Source of the DNA: Flavobacteriaceae bacterium
GTDB taxonomy: Bacteria > Bacteroidota > Bacteroidia > Flavobacteriales > Flavobacteriaceae
Reading direction: 5' to 3'
NCBI GenBank assembly: GCA_026992695.1
Contig: JALWYP010000367.1
Location: 1-15,008, forward strand
DNA: 15,008 nucleotides
Shown here: one piece after another, positions 1-8,253 of the stretch
How positions within the stretch are numbered: position 1 is the stretch's first letter
How the letters are laid out: every line of letters begins with the position of its first letter
Position numbers and translations under genes: made by a program
The notes under the pieces: generated by a model
The model's database searches: none
Seen by the model: only the letters and a program-made list of their open reading frames with translations
Told to the model about the DNA's origin: nothing

Positions 1-91
1 AATTATAAAGATGAAAAAACGATTAAAGAATCAAAGAAAAATTCAGATTTTTTTATACAACAATTCAATCAATCTAATAAATAATTCTTCT

Positions 92-1714
92 ATGCTCTCT
101 CAAGAAGAAAAAGACAAATATCGAAATCATTTATTTAGACATTTAGATGGTATTGCCATTGCTCCTGTAGCTATAAGCTTAAAAGAAAAAGGCGTTTTAG
201 ATTTTCTTCTCAAAGAAAAAAAAGCCACGTTACACCAAGTTGTTAAGGAGTTTAATGCCAATGAAGGTTACTTAAATGTAGGGTTAAGAATGTTTGCTTC
301 TCAAGGATGGTTAGACTACAAAGTAAACAATACAACAAATGTTGTTACCATTTCTACAAACAAAAAATCAGCTCTTGCTTTTAAAAAGATGTACCTTTAC
401 GAAGATGTAGTTTATTTTTTAAAAACAGCAGAAGAATTTCACCCTCGAACTCTTGAGGAAGAACAATTTTTTATACTTAATAAGATTTTTAACAACTATA
501 AAAATCAAAAATATGCCGCTACTTCTTCCAATGAGGAAGAATTGAAGATTGAAAAACAAATCGCCAAGCATATCGAAGGTGTATTAGTAGGACCCATAAC
601 CGTTTTTTTAGCAATGGATGGCATGTTTCATAAGTATTTTATGGAAGCCTCTTTTACAGCAGACGAATTTCATGAAGACCCCGAAAGTTTTAGTAAAATA
701 TTAGACTTTTTTGTTCATTTGGGGTGGTTTACTAAAAAGAACGCTCATTATAAATTTACCAACAAAGGATTTTTCTTTGCCCGAAGAGCATCCGCCTATG
801 GAGTAACTGTATCGTACATCCCTACTTTTAGGCGTGTTGATGAGTTAATGTTTGGAAACGCCAATATCCTTCGCAGTTCCTTACCCAACGTAACCGAAAT
901 TCATGTAGATAGAGAGATGAACGTTTGGGGTAGTGGTGGCGCACACGCAGCTTACTTTAAAAAAATTGACCAAATCATTATTCAACTTTTCAATAAACCT
1001 ATCACCGAACAACCCAAAGGCATTTTAGATATGGGCTGTGGCAACGGAGCTTTTTTAACACATTTATTTGAAGTAATAGAGCAACGTACCTCACGTGGAC
1101 AACTATTGGAAGAACATCCTTTATTTTTAGTTGGTGTAGATTATAATAAAGCCGCTTTAAAAGTTACTAGAGCTAATTTAATCAAAGCCGATATTTGGGC
1201 AAAAGTTATTTGGGGAGATATTGCAAACCCAAAACAGTTACAACAAAACCTAATAGACGACTACGGAATTAAACTTAGCGAATTGTTAAATGTTAGAACT
1301 TTTTTAGACCACAACAGACCCTGGATTACACCCAAGAATACCAACTTCAAACGCACTAGCAGTTCTACCGGTGCCTATGCCTGTTGTGGAGAAAGACTCG
1401 CTAACAATGCAGTAGAAGAAAACCTAAAAGAACATTTTGAAAAATGGAAACCTTTTATCGAAAAATTTGGGTTGTTGCTTATTGAGCTACACACTATTAA
1501 TCCCGAACTAGCTGCAAAAAATATAGGTAAAACAGCAGTAACTGCTTACGATGCCACACACGGATTTTCAGACCAATATATTTTAGAAATTGACGTTTTT
1601 ATGAAAATTTTGAACGAACTAAGTCTACAAACATTACCCGAACATTTTTCAAAATTCCCGAATAACGAATTAGCAACTGTAAGTATTAACTATATTAAAG
1701 GATTGAAAGACTAA
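92..1714 (+). CDS. Class I SAM-dependent methyltransferase with duplicated winged-helix N-terminus
   Basis: Predicted soluble methyltransferase of unknown substrate. Counted from the ATG at 92 (540 aa), the SAM-binding motif I is ILDMGCGNGA at about residues 311-320. Strand beta-2 ends in the acidic residue of VGVD (D350), and a WGDI segment follows near 375. Upstream are two related helical/winged-helix blocks: RHLDGIAIAPVAISL (16-30) aligns with KHIEGVLVGPITVFL (159-173), and each is followed by a ..GW.. segment. This resembles the dimerisation region of O-methyltransferases, but doubled. A CCGER motif lies near 431. Start choice: the frame is also open from the ATG at 11 and has no in-frame stop back to base 2, so a longer start or one outside the window is possible. 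The extra 27 residues are K/N/I-rich and look like translated spacer, so I prefer 92. It lies 21 bases before the next gene and may be cotranscribed with it. The fold is secure; the substrate is unknown. Confidence 0.85.
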   Translation: MLSQEEKDKYRNHLFRHLDGIAIAPVAISLKEKGVLDFLLKEKKATLHQVVKEFNANEGYLNVGLRMFASQGWLDYKVNNTTNVVTISTNKKSALAFKKMYLYEDVVYFLKTAEEFHPRTLEEEQFFILNKIFNNYKNQKYAATSSNEEELKIEKQIAKHIEGVLVGPITVFLAMDGMFHKYFMEASFTADEFHEDPESFSKILDFFVHLGWFTKKNAHYKFTNKGFFFARRASAYGVTVSYIPTFRRVDELMFGNANILRSSLPNVTEIHVDREMNVWGSGGAHAAYFKKIDQIIIQLFNKPITEQPKGILDMGCGNGAFLTHLFEVIEQRTSRGQLLEEHPLFLVGVDYNKAALKVTRANLIKADIWAKVIWGDIANPKQLQQNLIDDYGIKLSELLNVRTFLDHNRPWITPKNTNFKRTSSSTGAYACCGERLANNAVEENLKEHFEKWKPFIEKFGLLLIELHTINPELAAKNIGKTAVTAYDATHGFSDQYILEIDVFMKILNELSLQTLPEHFSKFPNNELATVSINYIKGLKD

Positions 1715-1735
1715 AAAAACAAAAGATTACATTTA

Positions 1736-2746
1736 ATGAATACTATTCCATCTAAAATTATCAGACAAGTTTTTACGCTTCTCATCATTATCGCTATAGG
1801 TTGGCTAATTTTTAAACAACTCCTTCCCTATTTATCAGGTGTGTTAGGTGCTATAACCATTTATGTTTTAATGAGAGGTTGGATGAATAAATTGGTAAAA
1901 AAAGGTTGGAACCGAAATTTAGCCGCTTCCGTATTAATGCTTATTTCATTTGTAGGAATCTTATTGCCTGTAAGCGGCATTATTGCTATGTTGGGAAGCA
2001 AAGTAAGCCAAGTTGTACAAAATTCTGAACGTTTTATAACAGCCTTTAAAGAGCAAACCAATATACTAGAACAAAAATGGGGTTATGATTTGGCTTCAAA
2101 AATAGACGTCTCGGCTGTTTCGGGTTGGTTAACTCAAAATCTACAAAATATTGCCGGAAATACCTTTACCATTTTTATTGCTGTTGCCATTATGTACTTT
2201 ATGCTTTTCTATATGTTTGTTTCTCCAAAAGGATTAAAAACCACATTAGAAAAATTTACTCCATTTAGTAAAGAAAGTATGAAAATAATAGGCGATGAAG
2301 GTGTAAAAATGGTGAGATCAAATGCATTGGGAATTCCATTAGTTGCTATAGCTCAAGGAGTGGTGGCTCTCGTTGGTTTTCTTATCTTCGGAATAGAAAA
2401 TCCGTTTTTCTGGTTTGTAATTGTAACCATAGGATCTATGATTCCGTTTGTAGGAACTCTCATTGGCATCTTACCTGTTTTCTTTATTAGCTTATCAACA
2501 GGAAACCAATTTCAAGCGTGGGGTATTTTACTTTATGGGTTTATTATAGTAGGATCTACTGATAATCTTATTCGATTATTGGTACTTAAAAAACTAGATG
2601 GAGTACATCCTCTAATTACACTAATAGGCGTTATAATCGGGGTTCCTTTATTCGGATTTATTGGGCTTATTTTTGGACCGCTACTAATTAGTCTGTTTTT
2701 TATAATTATCCAGATTTATCAAAAAGAATACGGAGAGAATTATTAG
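1736..2746 (+). CDS. AI-2E family transporter (PerM/TqsA-like inner-membrane protein)
   Basis: Polytopic inner-membrane protein of 336 aa, the usual length for the AI-2E_transport family (PF01594). About seven or eight hydrophobic segments are visible, at roughly 12-46, 62-86, 143-162, 196-220, 223-253, 261-284 and 291-328. Between the third and fourth lies a soluble amphipathic stretch (about 87-140), as is typical. Family hallmarks are IPFVGTLIGILP (236-247), the TDN motif (275-277) followed by a basic residue, HPL near 291, and GFIGLIFGPLL (307-317). Members have been linked to autoinducer-2 export (TqsA), sodium/proton antiport or permease functions, so the name does not establish a role in quorum sensing. 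It follows the methyltransferase by 21 bases on the same strand. No Shine-Dalgarno is seen, in line with the rest of this region. Confidence 0.9.
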   Translation: MNTIPSKIIRQVFTLLIIIAIGWLIFKQLLPYLSGVLGAITIYVLMRGWMNKLVKKGWNRNLAASVLMLISFVGILLPVSGIIAMLGSKVSQVVQNSERFITAFKEQTNILEQKWGYDLASKIDVSAVSGWLTQNLQNIAGNTFTIFIAVAIMYFMLFYMFVSPKGLKTTLEKFTPFSKESMKIIGDEGVKMVRSNALGIPLVAIAQGVVALVGFLIFGIENPFFWFVIVTIGSMIPFVGTLIGILPVFFISLSTGNQFQAWGILLYGFIIVGSTDNLIRLLVLKKLDGVHPLITLIGVIIGVPLFGFIGLIFGPLLISLFFIIIQIYQKEYGENY

Positions 2747-2774
2747 TCTATTCGATGAAGTATTAAGTTGTAAT

Positions 2775-2786
2775 CGTAATATTACG
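2775..2786. repeat. 12-bp perfect palindrome between convergent genes
   Basis: CGTAATATTACG is perfectly self-complementary and sits in the 61-base gap between the convergent AI-2E gene and the minus-strand envelope gene. It has no loop and no T-run on either side, so it is not a standard intrinsic terminator. It may be a protein-binding site or chance in AT-rich DNA. Confidence 0.3.
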
Positions 2787-2807
2787 TCTTCAACCTTAAA
2801 CAGAAGA

Positions 2808-3611
2808 TTAATCTAAATAATAAATATAACCAACGTTTATCCAGTATATCCAATCATTGGCTTTATTTTCGGGTACGGGTACACTTCCGTTATTTTCTAA
2901 AGAAGGGTTTAAACCATCTACCCAATTAGAAAAATAGTATTGCCAGCGACTATCTAGCATCAAGTCGCTTAAAGGAGTTAATTTGTAGCGTATTCCTACA
3001 CTCATAACAACAGACCAAGTAGAAGCACCTTCTTGCTGAAACGCATTTAAATACTTGATAGGTGTTGTAGCAGGTGTATTTAACGGTCCTAATTCTGAAT
3101 AAACCTCAGGGTCATAACTTACCCAGTGAACTCCAAAACTTCCAAAAGGAGCAATTTTATATGCACCAGCAGCAAAATCCCTAATGCTTAACGGAAAATA
3201 TTCTAATTGCGATCCTATATCAAACACACGAGTCAATCCTTTCATTGCGCGCAATTGATCAGCAAATAAACCGGTTTCTTGTGGCTCTACCCAACGACCA
3301 AAATGTTCTAATTTTACCTTGTAATAATCTATTTCGTTTCTAATTTTAAAATGATCATTAAAATAGGTGTCTTTTGTATAGCAATTACAATCTGCCCTGT
3401 AAGAAAAGTTAATGTAATGTATTAAACCAAAACCAATTGTTGTGTTTCCGGCATTGGTATCAAAGTTATTTCGTTGACCAAAATCCGAATACATTGCAAG
3501 CGGTCCGGTAATAAAGCCTATCTCGTGAGAGAAGCCAAATTGCGCAGAAATATCCTGTTTTGAAAAGACAAAAAAGAACAATACCAATAGCCATATTCTG
3601 GTATTCATCAT
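2808..3611 (-). CDS. THC0290_0291 family protein, predicted exported envelope protein
   Basis: Protein of 267 aa that I recognise as the THC0290_0291 family, which is widespread in Flavobacteriaceae and has no known function. A basic start, a hydrophobic core and a signal peptidase I-like site (ISA followed by QFG, around residue 23) indicate Sec export. The mature part has alternating aromatic strands and motifs remembered from family members: FSYRADCNCYT, YFNDHFKIRNE, DQLRAMKG, QLEYFPLSIRDF, LGPLNTP and YYFSNWVDGLNP, with a C-terminal NVGYIYYLD. The strand-like pattern and terminal aromatics suggest a small outer-membrane barrel, which is inference. The CNC cysteine pair could be structural. 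Two consecutive ATG codons occur at the start (3609-3611 and 3606-3608) and either may be used. It is transcribed alone, divergently from gdhA, with its own promoter-like sequence. Confidence 0.85.
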   Translation of the reverse strand: MMNTRIWLLVLFFFVFSKQDISAQFGFSHEIGFITGPLAMYSDFGQRNNFDTNAGNTTIGFGLIHYINFSYRADCNCYTKDTYFNDHFKIRNEIDYYKVKLEHFGRWVEPQETGLFADQLRAMKGLTRVFDIGSQLEYFPLSIRDFAAGAYKIAPFGSFGVHWVSYDPEVYSELGPLNTPATTPIKYLNAFQQEGASTWSVVMSVGIRYKLTPLSDLMLDSRWQYYFSNWVDGLNPSLENNGSVPVPENKANDWIYWINVGYIYYLD

Positions 3612-3636
3612 ATTTTAGGTTTAGATTGAGACGTAA

Positions 3637-3662
3637 CAAATATATAAAAACTAATTAAACAA
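3637..3662 (-). promoter_or_regulatory. Flavobacterial-type promoter for the THC0290_0291 gene
   Basis: On the minus strand, TATATTTG (3644 down to 3637) is a perfect match to the flavobacterial -7 element TAnnTTTG. A TTG (3662-3660) lies 15 bases upstream, slightly closer than the usual 17-23. The -7 element ends about 25 bases before the first ATG, which implies a short leader. Confidence 0.5.
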
Positions 3663-3707
3663 GGAAATTTTAAAGTGAATTTTATGTTTTTCTGAAAATT
3701 AACCCCC

Positions 3708-3734
3708 TTGTTTTTAGATATAGAGTTATATTTG
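3708..3734 (+). promoter_or_regulatory. Flavobacterial-type promoter for gdhA
   Basis: TTG at 3708-3710, a 16-base spacer, then TATATTTG at 3727-3734, matching TAnnTTTG exactly. The element ends 42 bases before the gdhA ATG, so the leader would be about 35 bases. It faces away from the promoter of the divergent gene about 45 bases to the left. Confidence 0.6.
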
Positions 3735-3776
3735 CACTCTTAAATAACGAAAACTTTTTCAGTAAATTATTTTTCA

Positions 3777-5120
3777 ATGAAAGAAAGTATAAAAACGTTC
3801 ATTGCTTCAGTTGAAAAGATGAACCCCAACGAGCCTGAATTTATTCAAGCAGTAACCGAAGTAGCAGAAACAGTTATTCCGTTTATCGAACAAAATGAGA
3901 AGTATCAAAACAAAAAACTTCTCGAGCGTATGGCAGAACCGGAAAGAGTAATTATGTTTCGTGTCCCGTGGACAGACGATTCCGGTGAAATCCAAATAAA
4001 CAAAGGATACCGAGTACAGTTTAACTCGGCAATTGGTCCTTACAAAGGTGGGCTTCGGTTTCACCCAACTGTAAACCTAAGTATTTTAAAATTTTTAGGT
4101 TTTGAACAGGTTTTTAAAAACAGTTTAACCACACTACCAATGGGTGGCGGAAAAGGTGGTTCAAACTTTAATCCAAAAGGAAAAAGCGATGCTGAAGTAA
4201 TGCGTTTTTGCCAAAGCTTTATGACCGAATTATCCAAACACATTGGTGCCGATACCGATGTTCCTGCCGGTGATATTGGTGTAGGAGGAAGAGAAATTGG
4301 TTACCTTTTTGGACAATACAAGCGCTTACGAAATGAATTTACAGGAGTACTAACCGGAAAGGCACTTTCGTACGGCGGATCACTTATTCGTCCCGAAGCA
4401 ACCGGATACGGAAATGTCTATTTTGCGCAAAATATGTTAGCTACCAGAGGTGAAAGCTTTGAAGGTAAAACCGTGGTAGTTTCCGGTTCGGGGAATGTAG
4501 CCCAATATGCTACCGAAAAAGCAACACAACTAGGAGGAAAGGTAGTAACCCTATCCGACTCTTCTGGTTACATCTATGATCAAGATGGTATTGACCAAGA
4601 AAAGTTAGCCTTTGTAATGAATTTAAAAAATGTAAAACGAGGAAGAATAAAAGAATATGTAACCAAATATCCTTCTGCTCGTTATTTTGAAGGAGAACGA
4701 CCTTGGGGAACACCTTGCGACATTGCATTGCCTTGTGCAACGCAAAATGAACTTAACAAAGAAGAGGCTAAAAATCTTGTTAACAACGGTTGTTTTTGTG
4801 TAGGAGAAGGTGCTAATATGCCTTGTACTCCCGAAGCTATTGAAGTTTTTCAAAACAACAAAATATTATTCTCTCCCGGAAAAGCATCTAATGCAGGAGG
4901 AGTAGCTACTTCTGGATTAGAAATGTCTCAAAACTCACTCAGATTAAGTTGGACAGCAGAAGAAGTAGATCAAAAATTACACGCTATAATGAACAACATA
5001 CACGCTGCTTGCTTAAAATATGGCAAAGATGGCGATGGATATGTAGACTACGTAAAAGGAGCCAATATTGCCGGGTTTGTAAAAATTGCAGACGCAATGC
5101 TTGCACAAGGAGTCGTATAA
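3777..5120 (+). CDS. gdhA: NADP-specific glutamate dehydrogenase
   Basis: Hexameric class I glutamate dehydrogenase (EC 1.4.1.4) of full family length, 447 aa. It reductively aminates 2-oxoglutarate with ammonium to glutamate in the cytoplasm. The substrate pocket is intact and aligns with the well-studied Clostridium symbiosum enzyme offset by one: K90 (PYKGGLRFHP), K114 (FKNSLT), catalytic K126 (LPMGGGKGG) and D166 (PAGDIGVG). The Rossmann domain follows at about 200-370 with the SGSGNVAQYA loop (236-245). LSDSSG at 259-264 has the Asp-Ser after beta-2 that is typical of NADP-dependent bacterial enzymes rather than NAD-dependent ones. SNAGGVATSGLEMSQN (371-386) is the conserved C-terminal signature. 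It is monocistronic: it has its own promoter upstream and a strong hairpin terminator 23 bases after the stop. The start is the only well-placed ATG. Confidence 0.97.
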   Translation: MKESIKTFIASVEKMNPNEPEFIQAVTEVAETVIPFIEQNEKYQNKKLLERMAEPERVIMFRVPWTDDSGEIQINKGYRVQFNSAIGPYKGGLRFHPTVNLSILKFLGFEQVFKNSLTTLPMGGGKGGSNFNPKGKSDAEVMRFCQSFMTELSKHIGADTDVPAGDIGVGGREIGYLFGQYKRLRNEFTGVLTGKALSYGGSLIRPEATGYGNVYFAQNMLATRGESFEGKTVVVSGSGNVAQYATEKATQLGGKVVTLSDSSGYIYDQDGIDQEKLAFVMNLKNVKRGRIKEYVTKYPSARYFEGERPWGTPCDIALPCATQNELNKEEAKNLVNNGCFCVGEGANMPCTPEAIEVFQNNKILFSPGKASNAGGVATSGLEMSQNSLRLSWTAEEVDQKLHAIMNNIHAACLKYGKDGDGYVDYVKGANIAGFVKIADAMLAQGVV

Positions 5121-5143
5121 TTTTTTGTAAAAATTTATTTTCT

Positions 5144-5174
5144 AAAAGGTTGCTTAAAAAAAGCAACCTTTTTT
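5144..5174 (+). terminator. Rho-independent-type terminator after gdhA
   Basis: A perfect 12-bp stem (AAAAGGTTGCTT at 5144-5155 pairing with 5161-5172) closes on a 5-A loop and ends in a T-run through 5174. The stem is A-T rich at its base with a GGTTGC/GCAACC core. It lies 24 bases past the gdhA stop codon and separates gdhA from the porZ run. Confidence 0.85.
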
Positions 5175-5206
5175 GTATTCATATTTGGCAATAAAAACTA
5201 TTTTAG
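5173..5206 (+). promoter_or_regulatory. Possible promoter for the porZ-recO-receptor run
   Basis: TTG (5173-5175), a 23-base spacer, then TATTTTAG (5199-5206), which differs from TAnnTTTG at one position (A for T). It ends 32 bases before the porZ ATG. It is the only promoter-like match between the gdhA terminator and porZ. Confidence 0.3.
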
Positions 5207-5238
5207 CGTGTTAATAGATTAACCACAATAACAAATTA

Positions 5239-7524
5239 ATGAAAGGATTTGCCACTTTTTTCTTTGCACTTATTATTTCTATAAGTTGTTATTCACAAAA
5301 TTTTGAGTCTTCGTGGATAGGATATTTCTCTTATGTTTCTATTAAAGATATTACCCAAGGAAATGACAAAATCTATGTTGCTTCTGAAAATGCTATTTTT
5401 ACTTACGATTTAAGCACACAAGAAATTAACACTATTTCTACCATAAACGGACTTTCCGGTGAAGAAATAACGAGTATTCATTACAGTGAAAACAACCGGC
5501 TTCTAATAATAGGGCACGAAAATGGTTTGTTTGAAATTATTAGAGATGATGAAGAAAATGTACTTCAAGTTGTAGATATTCTTGAAAAGCCAACTATTCC
5601 TCCTAATAAAAAACGCATTAATCATTTTAATGAGTATAATGATTTACTTTACATTGCTGCAGAATACGGAATCTCGGTTTATGATTTAGCTACCTTAGAG
5701 TTTGGCGACACCTATTTTATAGGATCTAACGGCGCACAGATAGATGTACTAAAAACTACCGTTAAACCGCCATATATTTATGCTGCCACAAGATTAGACG
5801 GAATTAAAAGAGCAGAAGTAGAAAACACTAATTTGGTAGACTTCGCAAATTGGACAACGCTTATCGGAATTGGGTTTAGAGGCATTCAATTAGTAGGAGA
5901 TAAATTATATGCCGCTGCAAATAACAATAAAATTTATACAGTAAATGATTTAGGTAATGTTACTCAAATAGATAGTTACAATGAAAACATTATCGATTTT
6001 CAATCTACTAACAACCTACTCACTATTACTACCGAAACAACGATTAACACCTATAACGAAAATTACCAATTACTCGCATCAACATCCAATGCTGTTTCGG
6101 GTTTTACGCTTCAGTTACAGTCTGGTTTTGCTTTTAATAATAACCAATATTTAGGAACCACAAAAGACGGTTTACTAATTGTTCCTTTTGGAAGCAATCA
6201 AGCACAGCAAGTAGTACCCGATGGTCCCATTAACAATCATCCTTTTACTTTAGAAGCTTCTCCAGGGCAACTTTGGGTTGCCTATGGTGATGTAACTGTT
6301 TCATACAATCCATACCCATTAACCAAAGTAGGGGTAAGTAATCTCAAAGATAGTATATGGACAAATATTCCTTACGAAGAGCTTTTTGATGCTAACGATC
6401 TGGTAAGAATTCAAATAAACCCCGATAATCCCAATGAAGTATATATGACTTCATTTTTAAAAGGGCTACTTAAAATTGAAGACCAAGCCCCAAGTATTCT
6501 TTTTAACGAAACCAATACAATAATGGAAATTCCTCAAGGAAACCCAGCTATTGGAATTAGGATTTTTGGATTGGATTACGATAGACAAGGTAATCTATGG
6601 ACAGCTCAAGCACTAACCAATGATGCACTGATAAAAATGAGTCCCGGCGGACAATTTCAGTCTTTTGATGTTTCAAGTATTATTGATGGAGAAAACGAAA
6701 TTGCTTTTACAGATTTAGCTACCAGTAGAGAAGGTTATGTTTTTTTTGGTGCTTTAAGAAACGGATTAATTGGATATAATCCCAACGAGGATAAATTTAA
6801 TCTAATTGACACCGAATCTGGGAATTTACCTTCAAAAGCTATTAAATCGCTAACTTTTGATAAAAACAATACACTTTTTATAGGAACCTTAAAAGGACTT
6901 CGGGTTTTATACAATGTTTCCGGTTTTTTTGAAGATGGTGCAAACACACAAGTAAAACCTATTATTATTAATGATACGGGCGTGGGTGCCGGACAAGAAT
7001 TATTATTTGAACAATCTATTTCCGATATTCAAATAGATGGATCAAATAATAAATGGATAGCTACGGCTTCATCAGGAGTTTTTCATTTTACCTCAAATGG
7101 TCAAGAAACCCTACACCATTTTACTAAGGATAATTCACCGTTACCATCAAATAATGTGCAAGCCGTTGCAATAGACGATTTAAGTGGTGTTGTTTATTTT
7201 GCTACAAAAAACGGACTGGTTGCCTATAAAGGTACGGCTACCGCTCCAAGAGACGATTTAAGCAATGTATATGCCTTTCCAAATCCGGTACGACCCGGAT
7301 TTACCGGTAATGTAACCATAGATGGACTTACCGAAAATGCCAATGTAAAAATAACCGATATTACCGGAAGTCTTGTTTTTGAAACCACATCGGAAGGAGG
7401 AAGTGTACTCTGGGACACGACCGCTTTTGGAAAATACAAAGTAGCTTCGGGTGTGTATTTGGTTTTGGTTTCAACCGAAGATTTATTAGAAACCAAAGTA
7501 ACCAAAATAATGATTGTAAGGTAA
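5239..7524 (+). CDS. porZ: PorZ, type IX secretion system surface component (two beta-propellers plus CTD)
   Basis: Secreted 761-aa protein matching PorZ in length and layout. PorZ belongs to the T9SS attachment complex at the cell surface and in Porphyromonas gingivalis helps deliver A-LPS for anchoring cargo proteins. A signal peptide occupies residues 1-19 (cut before QNF). Repeated strand motifs such as DKIYVASEN, DLLYIAAEYGISVYDL, NNTLFIGTLKGLRVL, NKWIATASSGVFHF and GVVYFATKNGLVAY fit two successive propellers (about 20-340 and 340-665). From about 670 to 761 there is a T9SS sorting-type C-terminal domain, beginning YAFPNPVRPG and ending KITKIM-like, here KVTKIMIVR. In PorZ this domain is kept rather than removed, by family knowledge. 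ISISC near residue 17 resembles a lipobox but has Ser at -3, so I read an ordinary signal peptide. The stop overlaps the recO start by one base (TAATG). Confidence 0.9.
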   Translation: MKGFATFFFALIISISCYSQNFESSWIGYFSYVSIKDITQGNDKIYVASENAIFTYDLSTQEINTISTINGLSGEEITSIHYSENNRLLIIGHENGLFEIIRDDEENVLQVVDILEKPTIPPNKKRINHFNEYNDLLYIAAEYGISVYDLATLEFGDTYFIGSNGAQIDVLKTTVKPPYIYAATRLDGIKRAEVENTNLVDFANWTTLIGIGFRGIQLVGDKLYAAANNNKIYTVNDLGNVTQIDSYNENIIDFQSTNNLLTITTETTINTYNENYQLLASTSNAVSGFTLQLQSGFAFNNNQYLGTTKDGLLIVPFGSNQAQQVVPDGPINNHPFTLEASPGQLWVAYGDVTVSYNPYPLTKVGVSNLKDSIWTNIPYEELFDANDLVRIQINPDNPNEVYMTSFLKGLLKIEDQAPSILFNETNTIMEIPQGNPAIGIRIFGLDYDRQGNLWTAQALTNDALIKMSPGGQFQSFDVSSIIDGENEIAFTDLATSREGYVFFGALRNGLIGYNPNEDKFNLIDTESGNLPSKAIKSLTFDKNNTLFIGTLKGLRVLYNVSGFFEDGANTQVKPIIINDTGVGAGQELLFEQSISDIQIDGSNNKWIATASSGVFHFTSNGQETLHHFTKDNSPLPSNNVQAVAIDDLSGVVYFATKNGLVAYKGTATAPRDDLSNVYAFPNPVRPGFTGNVTIDGLTENANVKITDITGSLVFETTSEGGSVLWDTTAFGKYKVASGVYLVLVSTEDLLETKVTKIMIVR

Positions 7525-8243
7525 TGACAGTTACCACCCAAGCTATTGTTTTTTCGAGTATAAAATATGGTGAAGCAGATCTTATTGTTACTTGCTACAC
7601 GAGAGACTACGGTCTCAAAAAATATATGCTTAAAGGAGTTTTAAAAAGCAGGAAAGGAAAGCTAAGAGCTTCTTATTTTCAACCCCTAACCCAATTAGAA
7701 ATAGTAGCAATACATAAAAACAAAGGAACTCTTGAACGTATAAAAGAAGTAAAAATTAGTGTCCCTTATCAAACACTTCAAACACAAGTTACAAAAAGTA
7801 CACTGGCTCTATTTTTGTCTGAAATTTTAAAAACTGTTATTCAGGAAGAAGAAAAAAATACAGATTTGTTTGCTTTTCTTTCCCATTCATTTGTTTGGTT
7901 AGACACACATAACCACTTTGCCAATTTTCATATTCTTTTTTTATTAAAACTTTCGGCTTATCTGGGCTTTTACCCAAAATTAGATAAAACTAACAATCAA
8001 TACTTTAACATTCTGGAAGGAAATTTTCAAGAAAACAGCACCAATACTTACTGTGTTTCGGGAGAAAAAATAACCTATTTTAAAACCTTCTTCGGCATAA
8101 ATTTTGATGCAACAGAGCACATAAAACTAACCGGAAAAGTTCGATTGGAAATACTTACTTTATTGCTAAGTTATTATCAATTACATTTGCAAGGTTTTAA
8201 AAAACCGAAATCTGTAGATGTACTTGTCCAAATATTCCGATAA
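7524..8243 (+). CDS. recO: DNA repair protein RecO
   Basis: RecO of 239 aa, a normal length. It works with RecF and RecR to load RecA onto SSB-coated single-stranded DNA and anneals complementary strands. The N-terminal OB-fold (about 1-80) carries the typical opening TTQAIVFSSIKYGEADLIV, the basic GLKKYMLKGVLKSRKGK stretch and LRASYFQPLTQLEI. The remainder is the helical RecO_C region (for example FANFHILFLLKLSAYLGFYP). It has no CxxC zinc-ribbon pairs, unlike the Deinococcus type. Translation is probably coupled to porZ, since the ATG shares its A with the porZ stop codon. Finding recO joined to a secretion gene is notable but, as I recall, recurs in flavobacteria. Confidence 0.93.
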   Translation: MTVTTQAIVFSSIKYGEADLIVTCYTRDYGLKKYMLKGVLKSRKGKLRASYFQPLTQLEIVAIHKNKGTLERIKEVKISVPYQTLQTQVTKSTLALFLSEILKTVIQEEEKNTDLFAFLSHSFVWLDTHNHFANFHILFLLKLSAYLGFYPKLDKTNNQYFNILEGNFQENSTNTYCVSGEKITYFKTFFGINFDATEHIKLTGKVRLEILTLLLSYYQLHLQGFKKPKSVDVLVQIFR

Positions 8244-8253
8244 TCATTACTAT

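Noticed and set aside
4510..4853. Two overlapping minus-strand open frames inside gdhA
   Set aside because: Their cysteine/phenylalanine-rich translations are typical antisense artefacts of a strongly conserved gene.
5265..5300. PorZ as a lipoprotein because of ISISC in its leader
   Set aside because: The -3 position is serine and a signal peptidase I-type cut before QNF fits better; known PorZ is not described as a lipoprotein.
7224..7541. 105-codon minus-strand open frame over the end of porZ
   Set aside because: It lies wholly antisense to the porZ C-terminal domain and recO start, shows no domain or signal peptide, and fits a shadow frame.
8218..8253. Upstream in-frame ATG for the TonB receptor inside recO
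   Set aside because: It would place twelve polar residues ahead of a clear signal peptide; the ATG at 8254 follows the recO stop directly and begins the signal peptide.
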